64,000 nucleotides of DNA from the NCBI RefSeq assembly GCF_041929345.1, contig NZ_JBHFNQ010000255.1, forward strand, positions 9,472-73,471. Reading direction: 5' to 3'. The stretch comes from Floridanema aerugineum (GTDB lineage: Bacteria > Cyanobacteriota > Cyanobacteriia > Cyanobacteriales > Aerosakkonemataceae). Below, piece by piece: positions 24,407-32,697 of the stretch (position 1 is its first letter; every line of letters starts with the position of its first letter). The position numbers and the translations under genes are program-made. Under the pieces are notes generated by a model that ran no database searches, had not been told where the DNA came from, and saw nothing but the letters and a program-made list of their open reading frames with translations.

Positions 24407-25327
24407 ATGTTGACCGATTTACAAAAAAAAGCAGTTCAAGCAATTGTCAATATCTTTGAAACAGGCAAAGTCTTAGGTGATTACTCCAATGTAACCTCTC
24501 ATCCGCAAGATCCAGGTGGGTTAACTTATGGACGTTCCCAAACGACCCTTAATAGTGGGAATCTTCACCTGCTAATCAAAGATTATTGTAATGCTGTAAA
24601 TGCCGAATTTGCTGCACAATTAACTTCTTATTTACCCAGACTGAAGAATAAAGATCGGGGGCTAAATAATGACCAAAACCTTCACAATATATTACGGCAG
24701 GCTGGTAAAGATGCTGTGATGCAAAGTGTTCAGGATACTTTTTTCGATCGCATATACTGGAACCCTAGTGTAAACTCTGCCAATGATCAAGGAATTCAAA
24801 CTGCTCTCGGTGTGGCTGTGGTGTATGATAGCGTGATTCATGGTTCTTGGGCAAAGATGTGCGATCGTACTAACGAAAGGTTTGGTACAGTCGCTAATAT
24901 TGGTGAACAAACTTGGATTAAACATTATATAAGTGTGCGGCGCGACTGGTTAGCAAATTCTAACAATTCTTTGTTACGAAAAACTGTTTATCGCATGGAT
25001 ATTTTGCAAGAGATAATTAATTCTCAAAACTGGGATTTGGCTTTGCCTTTAACTGTTCGGGGTTTAATTATTAACGATAAATCTTTGAATGAGCAGTTTT
25101 CTTTTACTCCAAGGTCGCTACGTTTGCAACAACCATTCATGCAAGGTAAAGATGTAGTCGAACTTCAAAAAGCTTTAGTTAAGGTAGGTTTCCAAATGGC
25201 GGTTGATGGTATTTTTGGCCCTGCTACAGATAAAGCTGTTAAGCAATTCCAAAAAGATAAGGATTTAATTGTAGACGGCATTGTTGGAACCCAAACTCGT
25301 GAATTATTGGGCTTAATAACACATTAG
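24407..25327 (+). CDS. GH46 chitosanase-like hydrolase with C-terminal peptidoglycan-binding domain
   Basis: A 306-residue protein. The N-terminal domain (about 1-225) contains IVNIFETGKVLGDYSNVT and GGLTYGRSQTTLNSGNL, which read as family GH46 chitosanases; E18 and D35 are candidate catalytic acids by spacing. Residues about 238-303 are a PG_binding_1 domain (VVELQKALVKVGFQMAVDG). No signal peptide. It is the third gene of the cassette starting at 23094. In phages GH46-like domains occur in lysis enzymes, so the substrate may be peptidoglycan glycan strands rather than chitosan. Exact specificity is not known from sequence. Confidence 0.8.
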   Translation: MLTDLQKKAVQAIVNIFETGKVLGDYSNVTSHPQDPGGLTYGRSQTTLNSGNLHLLIKDYCNAVNAEFAAQLTSYLPRLKNKDRGLNNDQNLHNILRQAGKDAVMQSVQDTFFDRIYWNPSVNSANDQGIQTALGVAVVYDSVIHGSWAKMCDRTNERFGTVANIGEQTWIKHYISVRRDWLANSNNSLLRKTVYRMDILQEIINSQNWDLALPLTVRGLIINDKSLNEQFSFTPRSLRLQQPFMQGKDVVELQKALVKVGFQMAVDGIFGPATDKAVKQFQKDKDLIVDGIVGTQTRELLGLITH

Positions 25328-25691
25328 TAATATTTGTAATTAAAATTGCTATGTGAGGCTAATTCCTTAACAGTAAAAATGGGGTCATGGCTAAAATTTT
25401 ATTTTAACCATGACATCATCTTTTGTCCTGCTAAATAACTGGAAAAACTCACTTCATTGTCGTGACAAAATCAGATTAATAAGATTCAGTGAGCAATTTT
25501 GTCTTAGTTTAATGGGGCGTTACATTATTACTAATTCACCCTAATGATAGAGCTAATGTAGAGACGTTGTATCCAACGCAATACTGCTCGGTTAAGCATT
25601 ATTTGCCTTTGTAGGGGCGAAGCATTCGGACATAAAATCTAGGGTTTGAGTCATAAATTGTCGCCCGAATGCTTCGCCCTACAAGTTTGTG
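25328..25691. repeat. Spacer with hairpin and a dispersed palindromic repeat
   Basis: No gene is seen. A hairpin at about 25384-25417 (GTCATGGCTAAA type arms) may terminate the cassette. Near 25559 is a partial GTAGAGACGTTGTA sequence, also found complete at 28523. At 25610-25683 is an inverted repeat with 19-20 bp arms (TGTAGGGGCGAAGCATTCGG / CCGAATGCTTCGCCCTACA) around a 35-bp core, a REP-like element common in filamentous cyanobacteria, ending 8 bp before the convergent PL14-like gene. Confidence 0.65.
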
Positions 25692-26582
25692 TTAGTAATT
25701 TACAGAAGTTACAGAGAAGTTGGCAAAGTCGGCATAGACATCTTTAGGAGTTGCCCAAGAAGCATCTCCGCCACCGAAAAAGGTGGAAAAAAGAATGCCT
25801 TCTATTTTCAAATCATTGGTAGTGCGAAAAGTTAATTCATCCTGCTCTAGTACTTGTTTGCCATCTAACCAAACCCGAATTCTGCCATCATTTTTTCCTG
25901 GTTGATTGAGAATTACCTCTTGTTCAATAAAGTGCCAATTTCCTGGTTTAAATTGCCAGTTACCTCTACCTAATGAAGTGCCATGATCTCTACTGGTAGG
26001 GAGATAGGCATAAACTTCGCCATCACCGTTGCGCCGCCACATATAGCGGGTAGAAAATCCGTTTGTTCCGTCAGGAATTTTGCCTCCGGTGTTAAGTTTT
26101 CCCCCGAATAATCCGGGTAATTTGCCACCTTTTACAAAGTCAAAATTATTGGAAAATCTTACGTAGTAACTTAAGCGCAAAGCATCGCGGGGTTGCATAT
26201 TTAAGTGAGCGAAAAATTGAGCGCCGCCTAAAGGTGCTTCTTCTTTTCTGGAGACTGTGGGACTAGCAGATCCAGCTGGATAGCGGACTCTCAGATATTT
26301 AGTAATTTTGCTTTGGGAATTTTCCATGAGTTCGATGTTTTTTAAGCCCCAAGAAGCAGATTTTTTAACGCCCCATTCTTCCATCCAATTAGTATTGGTG
26401 AAGTTATTTGCCCAAAGAGATGCTTGGCGGTCAGAGTTTTGGTTTTGAGCGATCGATGAAGCTCTAGCAAGAACTGACTTTGTTTCGGTGGGGTTAGTGC
26501 AACTGAATAAAGTTAGAGAGAGCAAGCAAATACTTAAAAATGTTTGCTTTTTGCTGAGGAAAAAAGCGAGTTTAGGTTTCAT
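25692..26582 (-). CDS. Lipoprotein of polysaccharide lyase family 14 type (alginate lyase-like)
   Basis: A 296-residue lipoprotein: the signal ends in the lipobox LFSC (C28). The mature region is a beta-jelly-roll with LRLSYYVRFSNNFDFV and GGKLPGLFGG, the core signature of the PL14/heparin-lyase-I-like family that includes poly-mannuronate lyases. Further family-like strands are RYMWRRNGDGEVYAYLP and WHFIEQEVILNQPG. The enzyme would cleave acidic polysaccharide by beta-elimination at the outer membrane or periplasm. It lies 10 kb from the alginate-like genes, so it could trim or recycle that polymer. The family also covers glucuronan lyases and uncharacterised members, so the substrate is uncertain. 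It is monocistronic. Confidence 0.82.
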   Translation of the reverse strand: MKPKLAFFLSKKQTFLSICLLSLTLFSCTNPTETKSVLARASSIAQNQNSDRQASLWANNFTNTNWMEEWGVKKSASWGLKNIELMENSQSKITKYLRVRYPAGSASPTVSRKEEAPLGGAQFFAHLNMQPRDALRLSYYVRFSNNFDFVKGGKLPGLFGGKLNTGGKIPDGTNGFSTRYMWRRNGDGEVYAYLPTSRDHGTSLGRGNWQFKPGNWHFIEQEVILNQPGKNDGRIRVWLDGKQVLEQDELTFRTTNDLKIEGILFSTFFGGGDASWATPKDVYADFANFSVTSVNY

Positions 26583-26714
26583 AAATTTACTTAAAGAGTT
26601 AGATATATTTTATGAGTAATTAGGGAGTTATTGATATCTATAAAAAGAGGGAAAAGACAATGTTTGCCTTTTCCCTTTCTTGAGTAGTTTGATTGGTTTT
26701 AACTGCAAGTTAAG

Positions 26715-27257
26715 TTACCTAGCTAACTGAATTGCGGGGATCTGTCTTCTGAGCCGTTTAACTAAGGGTAAAATGGGCTGAAACAGTTGTTCTAAAATTG
26801 GTTTTCTTTCGATGCCTAGTGCGCGATCGTAGCTTTTAAATGCCTCTTTATAACGATTGAGACGATGTAAAGCAACTCCGCGCATTACCCAGGTTTCGGA
26901 ATCTTTTGGGTTGAAAAGTAAAGCGCGATCGCAACTTGACAATGCTTCAGTATATCTTTCGAGAAAAATCAAAACTGTTCCCCGAAATGCCCAAGCTTGT
27001 TGATGCTGCGGATCTAATACTAAAACTTGTTCAAAATTTAACAATGCTGATTTGTAATCAGTAAGATTTGCCAGCGCTTCTCCTCGGCGATACCAAGATT
27101 CTGCTTGGTTGGGCATGATGGTAATTGCTTGCTCAAAACATATAAGTGCTTCTTCATAATATCCGGCACTTAGTAATAAACATCCCTGGTTGTGCAACAC
27201 CTGATAAGTTTCTGTTTGATCAACACCTGTTTGGGAAATTTGGTGAGACATTAACAT
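26715..27257 (-). CDS. Tetratricopeptide repeat protein
   Basis: A 180-residue protein with four TPR units (about 18-155; CLLLSAGYYEEALICFEQAI, then SWYRRGEALANLTDY, AWAFRGTVLIFLERY, TWVMRGVALHRLNRY), no signal peptide, and a basic C-terminus (VKRLRRQI). Cyanobacterial TPR proteins of this size are scaffolds in many processes; no specific partner is evident. The gene is flanked by spacers and convergent with nothing. The frame just upstream (27285-27560) is not considered a gene because it starts inside a repeat element. Confidence 0.85.
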   Translation of the reverse strand: MLMSHQISQTGVDQTETYQVLHNQGCLLLSAGYYEEALICFEQAITIMPNQAESWYRRGEALANLTDYKSALLNFEQVLVLDPQHQQAWAFRGTVLIFLERYTEALSSCDRALLFNPKDSETWVMRGVALHRLNRYKEAFKSYDRALGIERKPILEQLFQPILPLVKRLRRQIPAIQLAR

Positions 27258-27656
27258 TGCACTACTCCTTGGGACAAGTTCTAATCACAATTTGATGATG
27301 TTTCTATTTTGAAATTTTTGGGTTGGGCTGACATCGTAAGAAATGGCAGCTTGACTGGGGTTTTTTTTCCGTACATCCTCGATCGCGATCGATGCCTGCT
27401 CTGGGTAATTGTTCGGTATTAGAATTTGCCTATTGACAAAGGGTAATTTTTGTGTATTAGGAGGTTTGGGGAAAATTTTTAAATGGGATTCCGCATCCAT
27501 AGCAAATATAATACTCAGATTTTGCACTTTTGAGGCTCCCGCCTCTTTCTTTCGTTCCATTTGTTCAACCAGGGAACGAGAGAAAGGGAGGTTCTACCCC
27601 CCCGGCTGCAAGATCTGAGTAATACTTTAATTTGAGTCAATAATTTAGAATCATCT
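27258..27656. repeat. menB upstream spacer with long palindromic element
   Basis: No convincing gene. At 27512-27621 a 110-bp element has 15-bp terminal inverted repeats (TACTCAGATTTTGCA and TGCAAGATCTGAGTA, one mismatch) and a large imperfect internal hairpin (CCTCTTTCTTTCGTTCC with GGAACGAGAGAAAGGGAGG). It sits 36 bp before the menB start, so it must lie in or next to its promoter or 5' leader. Confidence 0.6.
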
Positions 27657-28490
27657 ATGCAAGTTGAATGGCAAACTGTCAAAACCTACGAAGACATTCT
27701 CTATCACAAAATGGACGGGATAGCTAAAATTACGATTAATCGTCCGCATAAACGTAATGCTTTCCGTCCAAAAACTGTTTTTGAACTTTACGATGCTTTT
27801 TGTGATGCCCGTGAGGATAGAAATATTGGAGTAGTACTTTTTACAGGTGCGGGGCCGCATACTGATGGGAAATATGCGTTTTGTGCGGGTGGGGATCAAA
27901 GTGTGCGGGGAACTGCGGGTTATGTTGGAGATGATGGTGTGCCGCGATTGAATGTGTTGGATTTGCAACGTTTAATTCGATCGATGCCGAAAGTTGTGAT
28001 TGCTTTGGTGGCAGGATATGCGATCGGCGGTGGTCATGTTTTACACATTATTTGCGATTTAACAATTGCTGCCGATAATGCAATTTTCGGTCAAACAGGG
28101 CCGAAAGTTGGTAGCTTTGATGGCGGTTTTGGTGCTAGTTATTTGGCTAGAATTGTGGGGCAGAAAAAAGCTAGAGAAATTTGGTTTTTGTGTCGGCAAT
28201 ATGATGCGAATCAAGCTTTAGAAATGGGGTTAGTTAATTGTGTTGTTCCAGTAGAAGAGTTGGAGGCGGAAGGGATTAAATGGGCACAGGAGATTTTGGA
28301 AAAAAGTCCGATCGCAATTCGTTGTTTAAAAGCTGCTTTCAATGCCGATTGTGACGGACAAGCAGGGTTACAAGAACTAGCGGGAAATGCCACTCTACTT
28401 TATTATATGACCGAAGAAGGAGCAGAAGGCAAACAGGCATTTTTGGAAAAACGTAAACCTGATTTTCGCCAATATCCTTGGCTACCATAA
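27657..28490 (+). CDS. menB: 1,4-dihydroxy-2-naphthoyl-CoA synthase
   Basis: A 277-residue crotonase-fold enzyme of phylloquinone synthesis; it closes the ring of O-succinylbenzoyl-CoA to give 1,4-dihydroxy-2-naphthoyl-CoA. The first residues (VEWQTVKTYEDILYHKMDGIA) and KRNAFRPKTVFELYDAF, FCAGGDQSVRG (oxyanion and substrate loop), GYAIGGGHVLH and TGPKVGSFDGGFG are all diagnostic of MenB. Length is normal. In cyanobacteria the product feeds the phylloquinone of photosystem I. No other men genes are adjacent. Confidence 0.97.
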   Translation: MQVEWQTVKTYEDILYHKMDGIAKITINRPHKRNAFRPKTVFELYDAFCDAREDRNIGVVLFTGAGPHTDGKYAFCAGGDQSVRGTAGYVGDDGVPRLNVLDLQRLIRSMPKVVIALVAGYAIGGGHVLHIICDLTIAADNAIFGQTGPKVGSFDGGFGASYLARIVGQKKAREIWFLCRQYDANQALEMGLVNCVVPVEELEAEGIKWAQEILEKSPIAIRCLKAAFNADCDGQAGLQELAGNATLLYYMTEEGAEGKQAFLEKRKPDFRQYPWLP

Positions 28491-28522
28491 AGGAATTAGC
28501 TGTAGAGGCGTTTTTAGTTAGC

Positions 28523-28552
28523 TGTAGAGACGTTGTATACAACGTCTCTACA
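28523..28552. repeat. 30-bp perfect palindrome (GTAGAGACGTTGTA family)
   Basis: A perfect palindrome with arms TGTAGAGACGTTGTA. A partial copy lies at 25557-25573 and a degenerate one at about 58962-58993. It lies 32 bp after the menB stop and could form a terminator-like hairpin. Confidence 0.75.
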
Positions 28553-28734
28553 ATGTATACAATAAATAAATCAGACTTGTAATGACAACGAGTAATCGTG
28601 TTAAGCTGTATGAAGAACTCCCAATAGTACAGGGAAGTTAGCGGTGTGAACAGAAGCCTGCTTTAACTAGGCAGCAAAAAATCTGAACAAAAATCCATAT
28701 CCAAACCTAAATTTCTCCTACTAAAGTTTCAGAA

Positions 28735-29976
28735 ATGATATCCACATTACCCAATTCTCTTAATGTAGACTTGTCTCGAATTCGCCTAGAAATTCGACAA
28801 TTACAGCCTCAGCTTGTGGCATGGCGCAGAAGTATACATGAACGTCCTGAACTTGCCTTTAAGGAAAAGTTGACATCAGAATTAATCGCAAAAAAGTTAA
28901 CCGAATGGGGAATTGAGCATCAAACTGGGATTGCACAAACAGGTATTGTTGCGATTATTAAAGGGGAAAAATTAAGTTCGGAAACATCCGCAAAAGCGAA
29001 AGTTTTAGCGATTCGGGCGGATATGGATGCTTTGCCAATTAAAGAAGAGAATGAGGTGAGTTATCGATCGCAACATGACGGCATTATGCACGCTTGCGGA
29101 CATGATGGACACACCGCCATTGCATTAGGAACAGCTTACTTTCTTCAGCAACATCGACAAAATTTTACCGGAACAGTAAAAATTATTTTCCAACCCGCAG
29201 AAGAAGGCCCAGGTGGTGCAAAACCGATGATTGAAGCGGGAGTATTAAAAAATCCCGATGTTAATGCGATAATTGGTTTACATTTGTGGAACGTCCTACC
29301 AATGGGGACAGTAGGTGTGCGTACAGGCGCATTAATGGCAGCTACCGAAGCATTTACTTGCACAATTTTTGGCAAAGGTGGACATGGGGCAATGCCTCAT
29401 CAAACAGTTGATTCGATTTTAGTTGCTGCCCAAATAGTTAATAACTTACAAAGTATTGTATCCCGCAATGTCGATCCCATTGATTCGGCAGTGGTAACAA
29501 TAGGAAAATTTCATGCTGGAACGGCATTTAATGTAATTGCAGACAAAGCAGAAATAGGGGGAACAGTGCGATATTTTAATCCTGCTGTTGGCGAAATGAT
29601 TCCCCAAAAATTGGAACAAATGATTGCCGGAATTTGCGAAGGTTACGGCGCAAAATATGAACTAGATTACCGCAAACAATATCCAGCAACAATTAATGAT
29701 GCTGCAATTGCGGAATTAGTTAGGTCTGTAGCTGTAAATGTGGTAGAAACTCCAGCGGGAGTAGTACCAGAATGCCAAACAATGGGCGCAGAAGATATGT
29801 CTTATTTCTTGCAAGAAGTACCTGGTTGCTATTTCTTTTTAGGTTCTGCTAATCCCAGTTTAAATTTAGCTTTTCCCCATCATCACCCCCGGTTTGATTT
29901 TGATGAAACTGTCTTAGGAATGGGTGTAGAAATCTTTGTGCGTTGCGTGGAAAAGTATTTTTCAGAAGAGTATTAA
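28735..29976 (+). CDS. M20D-family amidohydrolase (N-acyl/IAA-amino acid hydrolase type)
   Basis: A 413-residue metallo-amidohydrolase. The metal site motif HACGHDGHTAIALG, RADMDALPI, the EEGPGGAKPMIEAG motif and the dimerisation domain (GGHGAMPHQTVDSI) identify peptidase family M20D, which hydrolyses N-acyl-amino acids such as IAA-amino acid conjugates or hippurate. Cytosolic; no signal peptide. Single gene, followed by a 33-bp palindrome at 29987. The physiological substrate is unknown. Confidence 0.94.
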   Translation: MISTLPNSLNVDLSRIRLEIRQLQPQLVAWRRSIHERPELAFKEKLTSELIAKKLTEWGIEHQTGIAQTGIVAIIKGEKLSSETSAKAKVLAIRADMDALPIKEENEVSYRSQHDGIMHACGHDGHTAIALGTAYFLQQHRQNFTGTVKIIFQPAEEGPGGAKPMIEAGVLKNPDVNAIIGLHLWNVLPMGTVGVRTGALMAATEAFTCTIFGKGGHGAMPHQTVDSILVAAQIVNNLQSIVSRNVDPIDSAVVTIGKFHAGTAFNVIADKAEIGGTVRYFNPAVGEMIPQKLEQMIAGICEGYGAKYELDYRKQYPATINDAAIAELVRSVAVNVVETPAGVVPECQTMGAEDMSYFLQEVPGCYFFLGSANPSLNLAFPHHHPRFDFDETVLGMGVEIFVRCVEKYFSEEY

Positions 29977-29986
29977 TTTTGAGGCG

Positions 29987-30019
29987 AGATCCCCGACTTC
30001 TTCAAGAAGTCGGGGATCT
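29987..30019. repeat. 33-bp palindromic repeat, copy 1 (terminator-like)
   Basis: A perfect palindrome, arms AGATCCCCGACTTCTT around one central base. An identical 33-bp copy is at 52852-52884. Here it sits between the convergent amidohydrolase and GST genes, where it would act as a bidirectional terminator. Confidence 0.85.
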
Positions 30020-30029
30020 ATTTACATAA

Positions 30030-30635
30030 CTAACTTGGTACTTTCATTCCTTTTTGTACTGCTGGACGTTGCTGTATTGTTTCTACCCAACGTTTCAGAT
30101 TTGGGTGATTATCTAAAGTTAATCCTTGAAATTCATAAATTGCTACCCAAGGATAAGTAGCAATATCAGCAATAGAGTAATCACCGCAGATAAATTCCTT
30201 GTCTGCTAATTGGGTATCTAAGACACTATAGAGACGCAAAGTTTCTTTTTCGTAGCGATCGATCGCATAAGGTATTTTTTCCGGTGCAAATTTTTTAAAA
30301 TGGTTTAATTGACCAAACATTGGCCCAACACCACCCATTTGAAACATTAACCATTCCAAGACCTGAAAGCGATTTTTTTGGTCAGTTGGTAACAATTTCC
30401 CGGTTTTTTCTGCCAAGTAAATCAGAATAGCCCCTGACTCAAAAACAGTTATATCACTTTCTCGATCTACAATGGCAGGAATTTTGCTATTGGGGTTAAT
30501 AGCAATAAATTCTGGTGTAAATTGTTCTCCTTTGGTAATATCAATTTTATGCACATTGTAGGGAAGACCGACTTCTTCTAACATAATAGAAGCTTTGCGA
30601 CCGTTGGGAGTTGTGAAGGTGTAAAGGTCAATCAT
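30030..30635 (-). CDS. Glutathione S-transferase family protein (YghU/Nu-like)
   Basis: About 201 residues from the ATG at 30635; an upstream ATG at 30665 would put part of the N-terminus into the heptamer-repeat flank, and the family begins IDLYTFTTPNGRK. The thioredoxin-like N-domain (cis-Pro in NPNSKIPAIVD, ESGAILIYLAEKTG) and helical C-domain (ICGDYSIADIATYPW) are clear. TPNGRK in place of a catalytic Ser/Cys motif fits the Nu-class disulfide-bond oxidoreductases. Cytosolic, likely stress or thiol related. Monocistronic. Confidence 0.93.
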   Translation of the reverse strand: MIDLYTFTTPNGRKASIMLEEVGLPYNVHKIDITKGEQFTPEFIAINPNSKIPAIVDRESDITVFESGAILIYLAEKTGKLLPTDQKNRFQVLEWLMFQMGGVGPMFGQLNHFKKFAPEKIPYAIDRYEKETLRLYSVLDTQLADKEFICGDYSIADIATYPWVAIYEFQGLTLDNHPNLKRWVETIQQRPAVQKGMKVPS

Positions 30636-30650
30636 ATATTTTCCTGGTGA

Positions 30651-30732
30651 TTTGTCATTTGTCATTTGTCATTTGTCATTTGTCAGGAGTAAATATTTAT
30701 TTACCAATGACCAATGACGAATAACCAATGAC
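30651..30732. repeat. Heptamer tandem repeat array (TTTGTCA)
   Basis: Five exact TTTGTCA units at 30651-30685, then inverse-oriented ACCAATG/CAATGAC units at 30703-30732, which together can fold back. The same family recurs at 49524-49557. This is the TTGGTCA-type short tandem repeat known from heterocystous and other filamentous cyanobacteria. Confidence 0.8.
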
Positions 30733-30763
30733 TAACATGGTAGTGTAGCGAAAAAGTTGGTTA

Positions 30764-32638
30764 ATGAAAATTAAATTTATTGCAACCGTTGCTTTAGTTA
30801 GTTTAATATGTTTTGCTTGCGCTGTCGGTATTCCAGTAAACAGTAAGTTACCTGTTAAACAAGATAATTATTTAGTAGCAAATCAGGTTAATTCAGCAAA
30901 GAATGATGAAGCTGCTTTTGCCCTTCGCAGTCTTGCCATTCGCCAAAAAATCGCCGCCCTAAATTTAGATGAGTTAGATGCTTGGTGGCGGAGAGAAAAG
31001 ATTGGCGATCCTCATAAATACTTGTTACCTGTAATTTTAGCGCGGTTGAGTTTGGGGGATAAGTACGATCGCCAACACAGTTGGGATATCTTGCTAAATA
31101 TGGATAAAGACCAATCCGATCTTTACCATTTTCGCAGCGCTTTTGATATTCCAATTTACTTTTATTTTCGAGATAAAATGCCAGACAATGTAACAGCATC
31201 TTATCGGAGTATGCTGGAATCCCCTCGGATTAAAGAGTGGTTAGAAACTGGTACAGAAAACCACATGATGATGCAAAGACTTTCTGGTTTAGCATTAATA
31301 GATGGTAGTGGATCGACAAATAGCGATCCGGCGACTGCTGCATCTATTGAAGCTTGGTTGCGTGCAGAAATTAATAAGTTTCTAACTATTGGACAAGGGG
31401 AATTTCACTCTTCTACTTATTATGGATATAGCATTGGGGGCTTATTAAATCTTTACGACTTTGCCAAAACTCCCGAATTAAAAGAATTAGCTAAAGCTGC
31501 TTTAGATTGGTATGCTGCTAATATGGCGGTGCGCTTAAGTTGGGGAACTGCGGGAGGTGCAGAAAGTCGAGGTTTTGATCGCGGAACTTGGGATCAAAAA
31601 GAATTATCAGCTGTTGCTTGGATGTGGTGGGGAGATGATGTCAAAGTTGCCGAAAGAATGAGTAAAAATGTGGCACCATTGGCGTTACTTGCTGGTTTAA
31701 GTAGTTACCGTCCGCCAACAGAATTTAAAGCATTAGCTAGAAAAGAAATTCCTTTACCTTTTCAACTTTTAGCTAGTCATCCAGCATATTACAGCTATCA
31801 TCTAGATAACCAATTTTGGGAAACTTTTTATATTACTAATGACTACAGTTTATCTACTTTGCTAATACCGGGAAAATCCTATCAAGTTAAAGGCACAATT
31901 AATGCCCAATACGCAACTTATAAATTAGTAGTGCGTGACCCAAAAGGAGAAAAAAATGCTGTGATTAGTTTAGGGGGAACTTATCATAATTCAATGGCAA
32001 CTGGGCGCAGTCCGGGAGATCAATATCTGCAAAAAGATGGTACTGTAATTTATCAATTGCGATTGAATGAACAGGATAAAAATGCTGGTGTACCTAACCG
32101 ATCGCATTTAGTTTTACCTGCAACTTTTGGGGAACCAAAGCGATATAAATCTTGGTATATTTGGCGAATTTACGAAGTTTGGTTGTGTGTGCGTCCTTGG
32201 GGAGAAATGAGTTTACTTTCTCCTGTATCAACAAGTCGCCGGGAAAAAGATTATCAAGCTTTGGTGGCGAAAGGCGATCGCACTGCTTGGATTACGGATA
32301 TAGCTAGAGTTAGCGATTATCCTGATTTTCAGCGTTTAACTGCGGCATTGGATCAAAGTGAAATTGGCGATCGAGAATGGGAAAGTCTCGGCAAATTGAC
32401 ATACAATAGTTTAGCAGGAAATCGTTTAGAAATGACCTATCAACCAGATCAAGGTATTGCTCGTGCTATTATTAATGGTCAAGAACGAATATTAAAAGAT
32501 TGGTCAGTTTTAGAAAGTCCTTATTTGCGCGAAGGTTTAAAGACTGGAGTTTTAGAAATGTTTTCTTCTGGTAAAACTTGGCGTTTACGTAATACTTTAA
32601 CTAGCCCAAAATGGGAGTTAATCTCAAATTTAGGTTAA
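30764..32638 (+). CDS. Secreted (alpha/alpha)-toroid protein, PL8/alginate-lyase-like
   Basis: A 624-residue exported protein with an N-terminal signal helix (about 4-23). Residues about 60-340 are helix-rich with TENHMMMQRLSGLAL and GQGEFHSSTYYGYSIGGLLNLYDFA; the N/H...H...Y arrangement recalls catalytic Asn-His-Tyr in PL8/PL-toroid lyases. Residues about 340-620 are beta-rich, as in the super-sandwich half of such enzymes. I cannot name the family with certainty. Divergent from GST. Together with the PL14-like lipoprotein it suggests acidic polysaccharide turnover. It could instead be an inactive or differently specific member of the fold. Confidence 0.72.
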   Translation: MKIKFIATVALVSLICFACAVGIPVNSKLPVKQDNYLVANQVNSAKNDEAAFALRSLAIRQKIAALNLDELDAWWRREKIGDPHKYLLPVILARLSLGDKYDRQHSWDILLNMDKDQSDLYHFRSAFDIPIYFYFRDKMPDNVTASYRSMLESPRIKEWLETGTENHMMMQRLSGLALIDGSGSTNSDPATAASIEAWLRAEINKFLTIGQGEFHSSTYYGYSIGGLLNLYDFAKTPELKELAKAALDWYAANMAVRLSWGTAGGAESRGFDRGTWDQKELSAVAWMWWGDDVKVAERMSKNVAPLALLAGLSSYRPPTEFKALARKEIPLPFQLLASHPAYYSYHLDNQFWETFYITNDYSLSTLLIPGKSYQVKGTINAQYATYKLVVRDPKGEKNAVISLGGTYHNSMATGRSPGDQYLQKDGTVIYQLRLNEQDKNAGVPNRSHLVLPATFGEPKRYKSWYIWRIYEVWLCVRPWGEMSLLSPVSTSRREKDYQALVAKGDRTAWITDIARVSDYPDFQRLTAALDQSEIGDREWESLGKLTYNSLAGNRLEMTYQPDQGIARAIINGQERILKDWSVLESPYLREGLKTGVLEMFSSGKTWRLRNTLTSPKWELISNLG

Positions 32639-32697
32639 GATCTTCTTTCTTCTTCTTTCTTTGCGTTCTTTGCGTTCTTTGCGGTTCCAAAAAAAAT

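Noticed and set aside
27285..27560. 91-codon minus-strand frame between the TPR gene and menB
   Set aside because: Its start lies inside the 110-bp palindromic element and the translation has no domain-like pattern. A short real gene cannot be fully excluded.
28560..28734. Possible structured RNA before the M20 amidohydrolase (short CCTGC...GCAGG hairpin)
   Set aside because: Only one weak hairpin and no match to a riboswitch class I know.
30651..30732. Regular repeats considered as a CRISPR array
   Set aside because: Units are 7 bp with no spacers; this is a simple tandem repeat. The same applies to 49524-49557 and 55432-55566.
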